DNA of 64,000 nucleotides from Camellia lanceoleosa (lineage: Eukaryota; Streptophyta; Magnoliopsida; Ericales; Theaceae): the NCBI GenBank assembly GCA_025200525.1, contig CM045761.1, forward strand, positions 101,098,182-101,162,181. The letters are read 5' to 3'. Both the position numbers and the translations under genes were made by a program. Position 1 is the stretch's first letter, and each line of letters starts with the position of its first letter. Shown piece after piece: positions 47,096 to 59,189 of this stretch. The notes under the pieces were generated by a model. The model was not told the DNA's origin. It searched no databases and saw only the letters and a list, made by a program, of their open reading frames with translations.

Positions 47096-49521
47096 ATGTG
47101 GAATCCAAGGGGCAACGAAGAAAAGTTGGTAGCAGTTGCAATAGATAAGGATAAAAGGAGCCAAAATGCTTTGAAATGGGCTCTTGATCATGTTCTCGCC
47201 AAAGGCCAAACTGTGAGATTGATCCATGTTAATCAACCACAGTTACCCATTGCCACCCCTTGTAAGTCTCGCAATCTCTCTATATTATATTTGTTCCCAT
47301 CATAGTGCAATAAAAATTACAAATGTATTGAGGAAAATGAGTTCATGGTAATGGATTTTGCATGGCAATTTTTAATTTACATGGATGATATCGACAATAA
47401 CTAATATGTGTACATACACATATATAGGTCAAGGAACAATTGATATAAAAGTAAACACATTATGAAACACCAATAAACTCCATTTCATACACAATGGAAT
47501 AAAAGGCAAGAGTGAATTTATTTGTGCACTACATGGTGACTAAATAAAGCTCATTAAGATTGTTGAATTCAAATAATAATGTTATGTCGATGCCTTGTCC
47601 TAGAAATGGATCAAGATCTTTTGATTCATAGTTATAAATTTGATTTATGCCTTACCCAAAAGATTCATAGTTATAAATTTGACCTCAATTGTATTAACAA
47701 TACTTTTGTACATTTTGACATGTTTTAACTAAATCTCTTTTTTGAGTGCAGTAGGTGTGGGTAACAACGATGGAGCAACTAGAAATGAACCTAATGACCT
47801 TGCCTCAGACTTGTTTCTTCCTTTCCGTTGCTTTTGCTCACGAAGAGAAGTAAGCTCATGTTCTTGTTCAATCCTTCCTCCAATTTCTGTCTTTCTTTCT
47901 TTCTAAGAAAATGAACAAATGTTTAGATTAAAAGATCAAACTAATCATATATTTAAGCATACATTGTGCTAAAAATTCAAAATTCAAAATTCAAAATTCA
48001 AAATTCAAAATTCAAAAACAAAAACAAAAAAGAATTTATAGTTGAGCTTGAGATTTAATTTCTTTTTCTTCTTATTTGTTTTATTGGGTTAGATATATCT
48101 TTTCTTATTGGCATTTTGAGTCAGGTACTGTGGGAAGCTGTGACACTCGATGAACAAGATATAACTAAAGCACTAATTGATTATATTTCCTTTAATAGAG
48201 TTGATACTTTGGTTCTTGGTGCTCCATCAAGGCCTGGCATTTCCAGGTAACTCTTATATATATATATATATATTACACACATACACACACAAAATCAAAG
48301 TCCTTAAAATGAAATCTACTACTACTGTGCCAAAATTTTCCATTATGATAAATGGTCTGATCCAAAACTCTCTATAACGTTACATGTACTTGTAAATAGA
48401 CACTTGATGCGACTAGCTAAATTATATCATTTTTCCATAGATTGTTCAAGACTGATATTCCAAGCATCGTATTGAAAGGGGCACCATATTTCTGCAGTGT
48501 CTATGTCATCTCAAAAGGAAAGATTGCTTCCATGCGTGTTGCTTCACATCCACTCCCATGCCTTTCAACTACAGATAGGTCAAGATCTGTACCCAACCGT
48601 AGTTTTAATGATGAGACGGATTTCGTGTAAGTTTATCAAACAAAACATTCAAAGAAAAAGTGAGGCCTATAGTTGAATTTCCTTTTACATCCATAGGGAC
48701 TAGTACTTCTAATGATTTAATTAATTGTAATTTTCTTCAATTTTTCACCTTCATTTATTTAGTAATTCAACATCTACTAACTCAACTTAAATTGCTTCCA
48801 TCTAAGTTAATGCTACAAGTCTACAATAATTTGTCCATATAAAATATATCTTTCACTCATTAAAATGAAGGACAGCCCTGTCCACCCATATGGTAACATT
48901 TTCCATGCAACACAAATGAAAAAAATTTAATATTATCATGTACAACTTATTGCTATGTTAATCTTATACCACAACATAAATTTGTTAACATATGACATGC
49001 TTCGTTTTAAAACTCTGCACCTGAGAACACCAATATGGCTACATGTTTACAATTTATAGAATTCATGAATAATTTATATTATGCTTTTAAATTTTTGATG
49101 ACTATTAGTGTTGATTGTGCTATAAATTCTATAACAATTTACAAATATATTTTCCAATTTTTGGAACAATTTTGTTATCAAATATGCTTCCATGTGTCAT
49201 GAGGACTATTGATGTTCATTATGTTAGAATTTCTACAGAGGTAGAGCAACAAACACCAAATTGCATGATGAGTTCACAATTCCAGAAACTGACATCTCTT
49301 ATGTAAGTTCTGGAAGGCTAAGCACTGATAGCACATTCTTTGCATTTTATGATAATCTTGGATCTGAACTATCTCAACGGCCTCCATGGAGCATGAGTAC
49401 GGGGAGCAAAAACTTTGATCCATTAAGCTCGGGGTCTAAGTTTTCAGATTTTGACTCTTCTGATGAATTGTCACCAACGGATAAGGAAAGTAGAAGAACA
49501 TTATGCTTGCCACAAAACAAT
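47096..49521 (+). CDS. USP-domain kinase paralogue, 5' part only (USP domain and linker)
   Basis: Five exons, 47096-47261, 47752-47849, 48125-48246, 48441-48626 and 49239-49521, join in phase (285 codons) with GT/AG borders. The protein starts MWNPRGNEEKLVAVAIDKDK and has a UspA fold region: VAVAIDKDKRSQNALKWAL, then LVLGAPSRPG and APYFCSVYVISKGKI. A Ser-rich linker follows with TDISYVSSGR, matching TDISFVSSER in the gene at 289-6211. The last exon ends in phase 0 after QNN, exactly where the other gene continues with DDVEAEMRRLK. That coiled-coil exon and both kinase exons are not seen in the next 14.5 kb, which is repeats. The gene is therefore truncated, or has an intron of more than 14 kb. 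Reading through the donor at 49522 would stop at 49563, giving a USP-only protein of about 299 residues. Confidence 0.82.
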
Positions 49522-50097
49522 GTGAGTATTCTTTTTTCTTCACCAAAAGATGTTGTATTATAATGGTAATAGAACATTACGAGAAAAAGGAGGAAAGAAA
49601 AGAACGCTACAAAAAGTGGCACAAATAAGCTTTGAAAGCAAAACAAAAAGATAAAAATAGAATAAACAATTACAATCTCACTAGGTTGAGAAAAATAAAC
49701 CAACACAAACAATTCAATATCCGAGAGACAACATAATTCACCCTACTTAATGGATACAAAAACAATCAAAGCACACGCAATAATGCTATCAATAGCACAA
49801 CATAAACCCTTGTGGACAACTTGGTTCTTAGCAAGAAACCACTTGGACCACTCAACTCAAATGTCACATATGTAGTACTAGATATAAAACAAAGGTTGTG
49901 CTAATTCCATCACAATCAATCAAAATTCACGTAATTTTATTCAACAAAAATCATGCATGTTACAAAAACAATTCATTACCCCACCTCCTTCTTTAATTTG
50001 CCAATTTTCAACTTTCTCAGGGCTTCATTAATCAAATATTTAATAATTAAGTCATATATATATATATATATATTTAACCAAAGAAGCCACCATTGAT
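49522..50097 (+). other. Sequence after the last USP exon
   Basis: Begins with a good donor (GTGAGT). AT-rich, no further exon of the family. (AT)n at about 50057-50072. No convincing ORF on either strand. Confidence 0.5.
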
Positions 50098-51130
50098 TTA
50101 ATTAAATACCAACTTATCTCTCCTAGTTGTAGTATTATGAAAAGTTGACCATAACACGACAAAGGGAATTGTTTCCCAAATAACTCTCTTAAGATCTTTG
50201 TAAGAGTTTCCAAACCACCACAACAATAACTGTAAAAGGGATGTGTCCCTACCCATTAGACTATCCACCATTGTAAGCAATTAGTCTATACTCTACATAC
50301 AATGTTACAATGAAACAAAACATGTAGAATAGATTCCTTGACCTCTTGACAGAAAGGGCACAAAATATTAGGGGTGAGCATGGTCCAGATTGAACCGGAT
50401 TAGGATAAAACCAGGACCAATCCGTTATCTATGGTTCCTAAAAAATTGGAACCAATCCAATCCGTTTAAATCATGGAACCAATCCGAACCAATCAATTTA
50501 AACATGGATTGGATCGGTTTAAGACCACGGATTCACATAATTAAATAATAAAAATACATATATATATATATATAACACTTTAATTTCATAAAAACATAAA
50601 CATAGCGCTATATTTGTTCCATAATAGCAACATGTCTTTCTATAATAGGGACATACTATTCTAGAATTTAAACAACCATAAGAAAACTGGTTTCACCATA
50701 AGTATTTAGACCATTACAAATTAAAATTAAAAACTAACAAACAAAAGTAATAAAAGAAGATATTATGTGTGTTTAGGTTTGAGTTTAGGTTTTACATGGA
50801 ATAAGAGAAGATACCATAGGGGAGAATATATAATAAAAATATAGATTATTTGTATACGGTTCAGATTGGTTCCAATTCGGAACTGTGGGGTTCAATCCGG
50901 AACCAATCCGTGGACCACGAATTTTTAATTCTTCAATCCAGAACCGAACCACGGATTCAAAAAACTAATCCAAATCTACCGGATTGGACTGGATCGGATC
51001 GGATTACGGATTTCACGGATTCCTTGCTTAGCCCTACAAAATATTACATGATAGTATATTGTTTTCAGTAAGAATGTCATTTGCAACAATCTTACTTTAG
51101 ATAGTTTTCCAACATAAATTTCAATCAGAA
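50098..51130 (-). pseudogene. LINE ORF2 C-terminal (zf-RVT) fragment, split by a hAT element
   Basis: Minus-strand reading from about 51110 gives the plant LINE zf-RVT region: IVANDILTEN, CPFCQEVKESILHVLFHC, then after the insertion LKRVIWETIPFVVLWS and RRDKLVF. A TAG interrupts it (near 50286). Only the last 120 or so residues remain. The hAT element at 50369-51036 interrupts it with a perfect 8-bp duplication. Confidence 0.7.
50369..51036. mobile_element. Non-autonomous hAT element, 668 bp, TSD CAAAATAT
   Basis: Ends are TAGGGGTGAGCATGG and CCTTGCTTAGCCCTA, imperfect inverted repeats with the hAT TAGGG start. CAAAATAT flanks it at 50361-50368 and 51037-51044, the 8-bp duplication expected. 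The interior is made of repeated GGAACCAATCC and GGATCGGATCGG-type text near both ends with an AT-rich centre. No transposase. Confidence 0.85.
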
Positions 51131-51612
51131 TTGGATGTTAGTTCTTCCGAACTAGAGACCACTCAACACCATTACATTTTGAATTATTAATTACCTGCTC
51201 ATATTTCTAATAAAAAGATTTCACTTAGAATAATCCACCTTTATCCAACTTTATCTTTTGATTATAATGATACATGCTCGAGCGTTTCAATCATTCTCTT
51301 GTGCAAGTCTTCCTTCCAAACAAAATTTTTTTCTTAAAAACATTAAATTCTACACATATATACTAACTGAAACTGTCGAAACCCCAAACCCCACAAACCA
51401 AACCATTCTTTCTAGTTAATAAAATAAGAAAAAAGAAATAAAAAAAAAAGAGCTTGGAAAGACCTATTTCAAAGGCACATTCCCCATTCATGAATCATGT
51501 AGAGTGATGTTGATGAACCTGAATTAACATTTACTACCAAACTAGTTGATAACAATTGCATATACTCAAAATTGTTTGATCTAAACTTCAATAGATCCTT
51601 TTATAACTTTGA
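51131..51612. other. Unassigned AT-rich intergenic sequence
   Basis: No ORF, no family resemblance noted. It ends at the LINE tail near 51613, with an ACTTTGAAGC motif repeated at about 52926. Confidence 0.3.
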
Positions 51613-52926
51613 AGCATTTTTTTTTTTTTTGGGCAAGTAAGTTATAAAATAAAACAATATTCTATAGCACCATCCCTAAGATAGGGGGAGATGTACAAAA
51701 CCAAAATACAATCGTAAAGTGTTCCTAATATATTTTTGCCACTAGTTACTTATGCCATCAGTAATGAAGACAAAGAAACTGGGAGCAATACATAAGCAAC
51801 GGTAACAAAATGGATTCTTACCAAAACAGTAACGATACACCAACACATTTGCCCATATATCTTTTTTATCCCCAAGTTGCCCCTACCATCAAAGGATAAT
51901 AGATAGGAACTTAGGGAAGATGCATGGGCAAGTAAACAAATAATGAAACCACATAAAACTAAAAAGCACCTAAAGATACACGTACTAAAACAAGATAAAT
52001 GAAGCTAAAACATCCACCAAGACTAATCAAAATATGATAACCGCTCCCACATACTCCCAATCTCCACCACAAATGAAAACATGGAGCCAATAAGCATCAT
52101 GTACCTCATAAATTTAACCAGCTTGTCAAAATAGGCCTAAATACAACCCCAAAAAATTGGCTATTTGAATTTCCTTCTAAGACAAACCCATGTGGCAGTC
52201 AGCAATCTACAACAATTTTGGCAAAACCTAACCAACACAAGATGCGCCCAACGGTACACGTGAACTACACTCTATCTCCTTAACCAGCCTTACAACCATT
52301 GTTGAAACTAGGCAGCTCCACAATCCACTATTACCGAACCTATTAATAGCCTAGCAAAGCCTTACCGAGTTTATGCAAACCCAACCAATACTACAACTCA
52401 AACCCACAAATTTATTAAACTGAACTAGCAGCCCATTGATAAAAGACAAAATTTTGTGTGAAAATAGGAGTTTAGCGGCCAATCGCTAATAGCATGTGAA
52501 CTTAACCTCTATTCTATGCTCAAAACTTTATCCCCGCCAGGGATATTCTCCATCATTCTTACCGATGGCCTAAATCAATAACCAGATAGATTTGACCAGA
52601 ATTGGACAAGAAGACTAGTCCAACCCAGCTTACCTTAGTCTCACCTCAAATTCCAAAACATGTAAAATCAAAACATATTGAGAACCCAACGACCTTCATA
52701 TCTACACATACCTTCTTCCTCTACTCTCAAGCACATAGAAATGAAGAAAAGAAGCACAATCAACACCTTATTCCTCCATTTGCCAGCTTTCACTCAAAGA
52801 TTCACACGAAGAAGCTCCAGTAAATAACCAAAATAGAGCTCAAGCCTGAGATGATGGCTCAAAGAAGCTACTACTCACATGCTCACTCTCACTCTTACTT
52901 AAAGAAGCTCCTACTTTCTTCTCCTA
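51613..52926 (-). mobile_element. LINE 3' end, untranslated, poly-A tail on minus
   Basis: It starts with a poly(T) and TTGGGCAAGTAAGTTATAAA on +, the same tail type as at 16255 and 6380, and matches 16330-16636 over about 300 bp. The direct repeat CTTTGAAGC at about 51606 and 52927 may be its target duplication. No ORF2 part remains, so it is either heavily 5'-truncated or carries another insertion. Confidence 0.5.
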
Positions 52927-52947
52927 CCTTTGAAGCTTTGAAACAAA

Positions 52948-54740
52948 AATTTTTTTTTTTTTGGTGAATAAGTCATAAAATTAAAAAAAAAAAAAAAAAA
53001 AAACTATACAGGATGACAAGGTGAATACCCCAGGCCCTAACAAAACTACACAAAGCAAAACAAGACAACAAAACAACCTAAAAAAGACAAAATAGGAACC
53101 AAGCTAAGCACTAACCACAAAGGACAACCTACTAAAACAAAAGGGTATAGGAAAGTAAAGATGTGTTCATGGGCCCTCTCCACAAATAAAATGGACTTTG
53201 AACACATCCAAGAGACTAAGTCCTATAAAAATAAAACTCTTACACTATGCACATCCAGTAGCTTCATAATAGCAGCTATAACATGTAGACAAGAAAAATC
53301 TTGCAATACCAGAACCATATAAGAGGCAACAGAGTATTAGAAGCAGCATCTTCAGTTGAAGAGCAATATTACCCAAAACAACCAACCAACCAAAACAAGA
53401 AAGAGAAGCTCCTGCACAACCCGCATGATTAGGCAACTAGAAAAGGGATAAAACATAAATTTAAAACAAATAACTTTCCATCTAGAAGAAATGCAATAGG
53501 ACTAGTGCATGATTGCAACCTTGACCTTCTGACCCCACCCTTCATTCTATCACCAATTCGATAAGCAAAACCTGAGAGGGCCATCTTCACTTTGCCTTCA
53601 CATTGATCAACAAAACCTGAGGATATAGACATAATCATTACTCCAAAGGGTGAGTAGACAGGATCAACACACTCCAACCTGTAATACAAGTCTCACAAAG
53701 TATATGATCTAAACCACTCAATCCACAGATGTACTCACACTCAGCAAAGGAGCAAGTTAATGCAAGATCAAAATACATATAAAACCACTCCAAGAAATTT
53801 AAGGCTCTCATCACAAGACCCTCAACAATAAACTCCTTAACATATGTACCAACCAAACAAACCTACATGCAAATAGTTATAATAAATGTATAGATGCTCA
53901 CAACCTTCAACCCTCAATCTTGCATACTCACTCATAAACCTAAATGTATGCTCATAAATACTCAACCCTCCATCCCTAGATATAGACCAGCCTGGCAACC
54001 TACATAGAAAACAGTTATGCATAGAAAATATCAATCAATGTATGCTCACAAACACTGAACCCTTAATATAAAGCTCACATCTCTCATTCCAAGATGAGCA
54101 AGCTCTGGGAAATTATGATTACTGCAAAAGGGAAAACAACACATCAAAATAACAAAACCATGTAAACAAAAGATTAATTAGCCCTATTTTTTAGAATGGA
54201 CCCAGGTAATCTCCAAGTAACCAGAAACCAATCATCATTAGAGTGTCTCTTCAGGTTTTTAATAAACATAAGTCTAAACTTGATTATATTCACAATATTC
54301 TGAGCAATGATTTCTTCAAGAAATCTTTCTTTAGTAAAGATCCTATTATTTCTTTCCAGCCATATAAGATAAACAGAGTAGGTAAATGAAAGCCTAGAGA
54401 TAATAGAACTAAGAGATTTAGCCTTCACATTTTTGGCAATATGGTACACTAGTTCAGGTCAAGGTAAAGCACGCCAAAGGACATTGATTTTAGCTTTTAT
54501 GGTCATCCAAACTTTCTCAAAAAATGGACAAATGAAGAAATTATGGTTATAGTCCTGAGAGTGGTAGTGACACAGGGGACAGGTGGCTGAGGGAGAGATT
54601 CCAAATAGTTTAAGCCTATCCCCTGTATTCAATCAACCATGAATGGCTAACCAAGTAATAAAATTGGATTTAGGAACAGAAAAAAGAGTTCCACAAGATG
54701 TTAGCCCTGGGAACTTTATCAAAACTATTTCTCAAAGCAT
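52948..54740 (-). mobile_element. L1-type LINE 3' part with zf-RVT domain
   Basis: On minus, from about 54720 down, the frame gives FITWLAIHG, CPLCHYHSQD, NHNFFICPFFEKVW and, in the open part at 54449-54174, IWLERNNRIFTKE and DDWFLVTWRL, then a stop. These are the C-terminal zinc-knuckle and tail motifs of plant LINE ORF2. Two stops interrupt the domain. A 1.2-kb 3' UTR follows, ending in the A-tract at about 52948-52964 with the CTTATTCACC terminus. Cut off at about 54740 by the LTR of element F. Confidence 0.75.
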
Positions 54741-55213
54741 CCTAGGTAGACTTAATTAGCTTAAGTTACTAATCACTCCATTAGCTTAATTAACCACTCT
54801 TGTCCACAATTAATCATACTTTGCCTCTAATGTTCATTAACCTAATTAATCCTACTTATGTCCTAATTAATCTTGCTTCACTTTTACTAATATTGCTAAA
54901 TTTCTAATTAAGTACTCATTAGACTCTATTTATTAGATTGAGATCATTAAGCTCCTCACTTAGGGTTTTCTAAATCATCTAGGCATTCAATTCTCAAGTC
55001 CAAAAGGATTTAATGTAACTCTTCCACTTACTAAATTCCCTATATTTAAGTCCTATGTTCAACTTTTTCTAAGGTACCTAGGTTTTCTATTCATGCCCCC
55101 ACAAAGTCTAAATTCTTCTCTAGCTAGCCTATCACATATATAATACAATATAACACAATCAAATTCTTAACATGAATGAATGTATGAATACGATGCATGA
55201 CTCGGTTGTCACA
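54741..55213 (-). repeat. Element F 3' LTR (partial limits)
   Basis: Minus strand starts TGTGACAACCGAGTCATGCA at 55213, a common start of chromovirus LTRs, directly after a purine-rich PPT (AGGAGGGAAGAA, complement of about 55214-55226). It is rich in TTAATTA motifs. The far end is uncertain, near 54741, because no second LTR is available. Confidence 0.6.
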
Positions 55214-55226
55214 TTCTTCCCTCCTT

Positions 55227-56738
55227 AAAAAGTTTGGTCATCCAAGTGGCTCCCTTTCCTTAATGGTCATTCCACTCAATTTTTACTATCAGAATGGATT
55301 TGTGTCTCAATTGTTTGACTTGGCGGTTTATCATCTAAATTGGTGTTTTTCATACTCTAAGCCTTCGTCAATAGCCAATTGGTGATAGTCTATAACATAG
55401 AAAGGATCACAGACATAACTTTGTAATGTAGAAATATGAAACACGTTATGAATTTGCTCCATCCCAGGTAGTAGTCGGTAAGCCACTGGACCAATTTTCT
55501 CCAAGATTTGAATTGGCCCTATATAGTGGGGCTACAATTTGCACTTCTTCCCAAACCAAGACTAGCCTCTCATCAGAGTCACCTTCAAGAATACATGATC
55601 TCCAACATCAAACTCTAAGTCTCTCCTCCTCAAATCTACATAACTCTTTTGGCGGCTTTGGGAAGTCTTGAGTTGTTGTTGGATAATTTTAATTTTCTCG
55701 GTGGTAATTTTACAATTTTCGGCCCAATAATCCTTTGTCTCCCACTTCTGTCCAGCAAATTGGTGATTTACACTTCTTTCCATATAATGCTTCATATGGT
55801 GCCATGCCAATGCTAGCTTGAAAGTTGTTGTTGTAAGCAAATTTTGGTAAAGGTAAATAAGTTTCCCAGCTTCCTTTAAAATCTAGTGCACACAACCGAA
55901 GCATATCCTCCAATGTCTGAATAGTTTTTTCTATTTGCCTATCTACCTGTGAGTGAAAGGTAGTATTGAACTTCAATTCCGTTCCCATGACTATTTGCAA
56001 ACTTTGCCGCAATCTGGACACAAATTTTGGATCCCTATTCGAGACAATAGAAATAAGTATACCGTGCAGTTTGACAATTTCATCTATTTATATGGTAGCA
56101 AGTTTGTTCTCAATGTAAAAAGATTTTACATGCAAGAAATGAGCGGACTTTATCAACCTATCAACAATAACCCAAATGGAATCCATACCTCTACATGTGT
56201 GAGGCAAGCCAATAATGAAGTCCGTAGTAATATGTTCCCATTTCTATTCTGGAATAGGGAGAGGTTAAAGTAAACCTACTAGTCTTTGATGTTCCACCTT
56301 GACTTGTTGGCATTAGAGACAATGTGAAACAAATTCAGCAATATCCCTCTTCATGTTAGGCCACCAGTAAGCATGCTTAAGATCTTGGTACAATTTTGTG
56401 TTCCCAGGATCAAACTTGGAATTGTGAGCTTCCTTTATATCCTTCTTTTTTATTTCTGGAATATCTAGCACACACAATCTGCCTTGAAATTTCAACACTT
56501 GATCTTCTACAATGAATCTTGGCATTGGCTTCGACTTCATTTCATCATAAACTTTCTTGAAAAACTTATCATCCATCTACTTTTGCTTGATTTCTTCAAT
56601 TATTGCTAGTTGAGCTTAAATGGCAGCTAACACCCTCCATGTTCACGTAGTACAATCTCCACTTCCATTCTTTCCAATTCTTCTAATATTTCCCTTTTCC
56701 CTAAAAGTAAACATGCTAAGCTTCCCATTGTAAAATTT
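55227..56738 (-). pseudogene. Element F integrase and chromodomain-region remnant
   Basis: H2C2 region 56576-56313 ([18 protein letters not shown]). Core 56270-55710 includes SNRDPKF, a third acidic position in DRQIEKTIQTLEDML, and MAPYEALYGKKC. C-terminal part 55840-55562 (RQKSYVDLRRRDLEF) is followed by LLPGMEQIHNVFHIS and KIEWNDH, the beginning of a chromodomain-like tail. Frame changes near 55800 and several stops make it non-functional. Confidence 0.82.
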
Positions 56739-57583
56739 TGTAAGTCTCAACCATTTTCTGCAAAATATGCTTGATGTTCTTGTTGGCGGCCTCAACAGCT
56801 CCGTTGATTTGCGGCCGGTATATGGATGACTTATGGAAAGCCACGTTGTATTTCTCCAACAAGTTGATCATTTCTTTCTTGAAATGGGAGCCATTATCTG
56901 AAATAATCTCGTTTGGGACTCCATAACGGCAAATGATGTTGTTTCGGACGAACTTAGCCATATGCGCTGCCTTCAACATCGCATAAGACTGAGCTTCCAC
57001 CCACTTTGTGAAGTAATCAATTGCCACCAAAATGTATTCATGCCCATTTGACCCTTTCGGTGTGATTGCGCCAATGACGTCGATTCCCCAGGCTGAGAAA
57101 GGCCATGGTGAAGTCATGTTGTACAGCTTCCACGGCGGGATATATATGCAATTGGCATGAATTTTGCCATTTGTGGCATCGCCAAACAAAACTAATACAA
57201 TCCTCCTCCATGGTAGACCAATAGTAACCTTGCCTAAGAATCTTCTGGGCTAACATTACTCCGTTCATGTGCACTCCGCACTCTCCTCCATGGATGGTCT
57301 CCATTAGGCGCTTTGATTCTTCCGCATCGACACACAACTTGTGCATTCCTAGATGACCCCTCTTATACAGTTTACCTCCGTAGATGATAAATTGAACAGC
57401 TATCCGCCGTATTTCCCTTTTATCTTTGGCATTTGCCCCTGGTGGATAAGCCTCTTTTTTCAAGAAGTTCCAGATATCATAGAACCAAGGGTTTTGATCT
57501 TGCACTTCATCTATTACGGTGATAGACTCGTGGGCCAGTAGTATATCTCTGCTTAATAATAATCGGAAGTGTCCGGACACCAA
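56739..57583 (-). pseudogene. Element E integrase, 3'-truncated
   Basis: Zinc-binding region in 57583-57190 (HGGECGVHMNG ... CHKWQ, where the usual final Cys of CHKC reads Trp). Core 57189-56740 with GIDVIGAI, ISDNGSHF and NGAVEAANK, all three acidic residues kept. Sequence stops matching after KMVETYK, where element F joins. Confidence 0.87.
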
Positions 57584-57968
57584 ATGGGATGTCTATCATG
57601 GAAGATAAAGTTGATAAAGTGTCAGTGAACCTGTTGTTCTCTCTTAGTAGATGCATGAAGGTCAGCTTTTCAAACTTAGGAATCAGAACGTCCAAGGTTT
57701 GGTGATAGATTTTCATATTTTCTTCTTTCACCTTCCAGTCTCCTCTTGCTTGAGGCACAACTAGGTTCGAGTCCCCAATAATATCTAACCATTTTGCCCC
57801 TAGTTCCAGGGCGGCTTCCAAACCAGCGATACACGCCTCATATTCTGCTTCGTTGTTGGATACCTTGAACCGGAGTTTGAAGGCTATGGGTATATGGGAA
57901 TTGTTGGGTGCTATCAGCAACACCCCTATCCCATAACCGTATTGGTTAGACGCTTCGTCAAAGTACAT
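57507..57968 (-). pseudogene. Element E archaeal-type RNase H
   Basis: MYFDEASNQYGYGIGVLLI, NNEAEYEACIAGLEAALE and GDSNLVVPQ are hallmarks of the additional RNase H found in Tat elements. The expected Asp after the FDG-type start reads Glu (FDEAS). It remains open for 153 codons. Confidence 0.85.
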
Positions 57969-57971
57969 TGT

Positions 57972-59189
57972 CTAAATCTCTTCCCCGACTTGTAGAATAG
58001 CTTTATCTGGGAACAGGTATTCTACCGCTTCATCCCCTTTTACTGGGTGATCTGCGAGGAACTCTGCTACCCCTTTCCCTTTAACAGACTTGCGAGTAAC
58101 ATACTTCAAATCAAATTCGGAAAGGAGAAGCAACCAACAAGCTAGCCTACCCATAAGCGCTGGTTTCTCAAAAAGATATTTGATGGGATCTAATCTCGAA
58201 ACCAGAATTACGAAGTGAGCTAACAGGTAGTGCCTCAACTTCCTGGTAGCCTATACCAAGGCTAGGCAAGCTTTCTCCAGTGGAGTGTAGCGGGTCTCAT
58301 AATCCAGCATTTTCTTGCTCAAGTAATAGATGGCTTTCTCCACCTTATCCTCAAATTCTTGAGCAAGCATGCATCCTATCGTTGTGCCCATTACTGACAG
58401 ATACAAAATCAAAGGCTTTCCCGGCTCTGGTGACGACAACACGGGTGGATTGTGGAGGTACTGCTTGATCTGCTCAAAAGAGAATTGACATCGGTCGTCC
58501 CATGGGAATTTATTTCCTTTCTTTAGGAGACCAAATAGTGGTTCACAAGTTAAGGTTAATTTAGAAATAAATTGTCTTATGAATTACACTTTACATAGAA
58601 AGCCCTGCACCTCCTTTTCAGTCTTCGGTGGTGGTATTTCCAGGATGGCCTTGATTTTGGAAGGATTTACCTTGATGCCTCTCTGTGTGATCAAGAAACC
58701 CAACATTTTCCTTGCTGTTGCGCCGAAAGTACACTTTTGTGGATTCAACCTCAGTCTGTACTTTCTGATTCGTTAAGAGAATTTCTCCAAGGTGGTGCAG
58801 TGGCCCTCTCTTTCTTTAGACTTGAGAATCATGCCATCCACGTACACCTCGACCTCTTTATGGATTATATCATGTAGAATTGTGGTTGCAGTCCGTTGAT
58901 AGGTAGCCCCAGCATTCCTTAACCCAAACAGCATCACCCTATAGCAGTACGTTTCCCACGGCATAGTGAAGGCAGTTTTTTCTCTATTCTCGGGTGCCAT
59001 CAGAATTTGGTTATACCCGAAAAATCCATCCATGAAGGAGACCAATGCATGGCCTGCAGTGAAGTCCACCAGTTCATCGATGTGCGGCAGAGGAAAGTCG
59101 TTCTTCGAACTGGCCTTATTCAGATCTCTAAAATCCACAAACACCCGAATTCTACCATCTTTCTTTGGCACTGGAACAATATTGGCCAA
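57972..59189 (-). pseudogene. Element E reverse transcriptase and first RNase H
   Basis: RT at 59189-58773 (IVPVPKKDGRIRVFVDFRDLN, MDGFFGYNQI, MPWETYCYRVMLFG). The catalytic YVDD box reads YVDG, so the second Asp is lost. 58770-58450 is the thumb with frame breaks. 58442-57972 is the first RNase H (IYYLSKKMLDYETRYTPLEKACLA). Confidence 0.87.

Larger units (their letters stand above)
54741..56738 (-). mobile_element. Element F: 3' half of a Ty3/gypsy chromovirus
   Basis: From a junction at about 56738 the minus strand carries the segment after RNase H (GKREILEELERMEVEIV), the H2C2 region, the integrase core and the C-terminal part of a Tekay/Del-like pol, then PPT and 3' LTR. Gag, protease, RT and RNase H are missing. 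Frames change several times. The subfamily is close to that of element C but is not the same copy. Confidence 0.8.

Noticed and set aside
52602..52823. 73-codon + ORF between LINE tails
   Set aside because: Antisense to a LINE 3' end, low complexity, no family.
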